DNA of 6,575 nt, taken from NCBI GenBank assembly GCA_955652265.1, contig CATPBD010000208.1:1-6575 (forward strand). Reading direction: 5' to 3'. Both the position numbers and the translations under genes were made by a program. This stretch comes from an uncultured Gemmatimonadaceae bacterium. GTDB lineage: Bacteria; Gemmatimonadota; Gemmatimonadetes; Gemmatimonadales; Gemmatimonadaceae. Positions 6,478 to 6,575 of this stretch are shown in pieces (position 1 is the first letter of the stretch; each line of letters starts with the position of its first letter). Below the pieces are notes generated by a model. That model worked only from the letters and a program-made list of their open reading frames with translations. It made no database searches and was not told the origin of the DNA.

Positions 6478-6575
6478 ATGGATTCCCGGACGGCCGCGCA
6501 CGTTCTGTCCCAGATCGGCGCGCTCCTCGAAGTAAAAGGCGATCAGAGATTCAAGGCGCGCGCATACGCCGGGGC
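6478..6575 (+). CDS. polX: PolX-family DNA polymerase, N-terminal fragment
   Basis: From ATG 6478 the frame is open to the window end, giving 32 complete codons: M-D-S-R-T-A-A-H-V-L-S-Q-I-G-A-L-L-E-V-K-, then G-D-Q-R-F-K-A-R-A-Y-A-G. This matches the opening of bacterial PolX proteins (family X polymerase plus PHP exonuclease, roughly 570 residues, acting in base-excision and gap repair), whose first helix-hairpin-helix has the form I-A-x-L-L-E-L-K-G-E-x-x-F-K-x-R-A-Y. The gene is cut by the window edge, so neither the polymerase nor the PHP domain can be checked. A free-standing helix-hairpin-helix protein with the same start is the main alternative. There is no properly spaced Shine-Dalgarno: GAGGG ends one base before the ATG. 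Confidence 0.75.
   Translation, partial: MDSRTAAHVLSQIGALLEVKGDQRFKARAYAG

Overview
The window is a GC-rich bacterial chromosomal segment (about 60% G+C by eye) carrying ordinary metabolic genes. There are no rRNA, tRNA, CRISPR, phage or transposase genes. The gene content and style (M61 peptidase with a PDZ domain, M42 peptidase, PolX, an ACADSB-like acyl-CoA dehydrogenase beside a short CbiX-like protein, almost no Shine-Dalgarno sequences) are compatible with Gemmatimonadota or a similar soil or groundwater phylum. That placement is inference only; no marker gene is present.

Left part (1-1587, + strand): the last codons of a possible upstream gene, then a small CbiX/SirB-like chelatase-family protein. 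Its stop codon overlaps by 11 bases the start of an acyl-CoA dehydrogenase most like short/branched-chain (2-methylbutyryl-CoA) dehydrogenases.

Middle (1588-1891): a convergent intergenic region of lower G+C. It holds a 14-bp (2 x 7) tandem repeat running into a roughly 199-bp imperfect palindrome whose arms pair in a single register. This is the most unusual structure in the window.

Right part: a minus-strand gene for an exported M61-family metallopeptidase with a PDZ domain (1892-3712). A 247-bp divergent intergenic region separates it from a + strand gene run: an M42 aminopeptidase (3960-5027), an S33 prolyl-iminopeptidase-like alpha/beta hydrolase (5045-5938), an unrecognised 153-residue protein (5948-6409), and the first 32 codons of a probable PolX-family DNA polymerase (6478 to the window edge). 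The three peptidases could form a peptide-breakdown path from periplasm to cytoplasm.

I found no convincing new multi-gene system. The points most worth a second look are the long palindrome with its tandem-repeat shoulder, the near absence of Shine-Dalgarno sequences with one probable leaderless start, and the unrecognised 153-residue protein.
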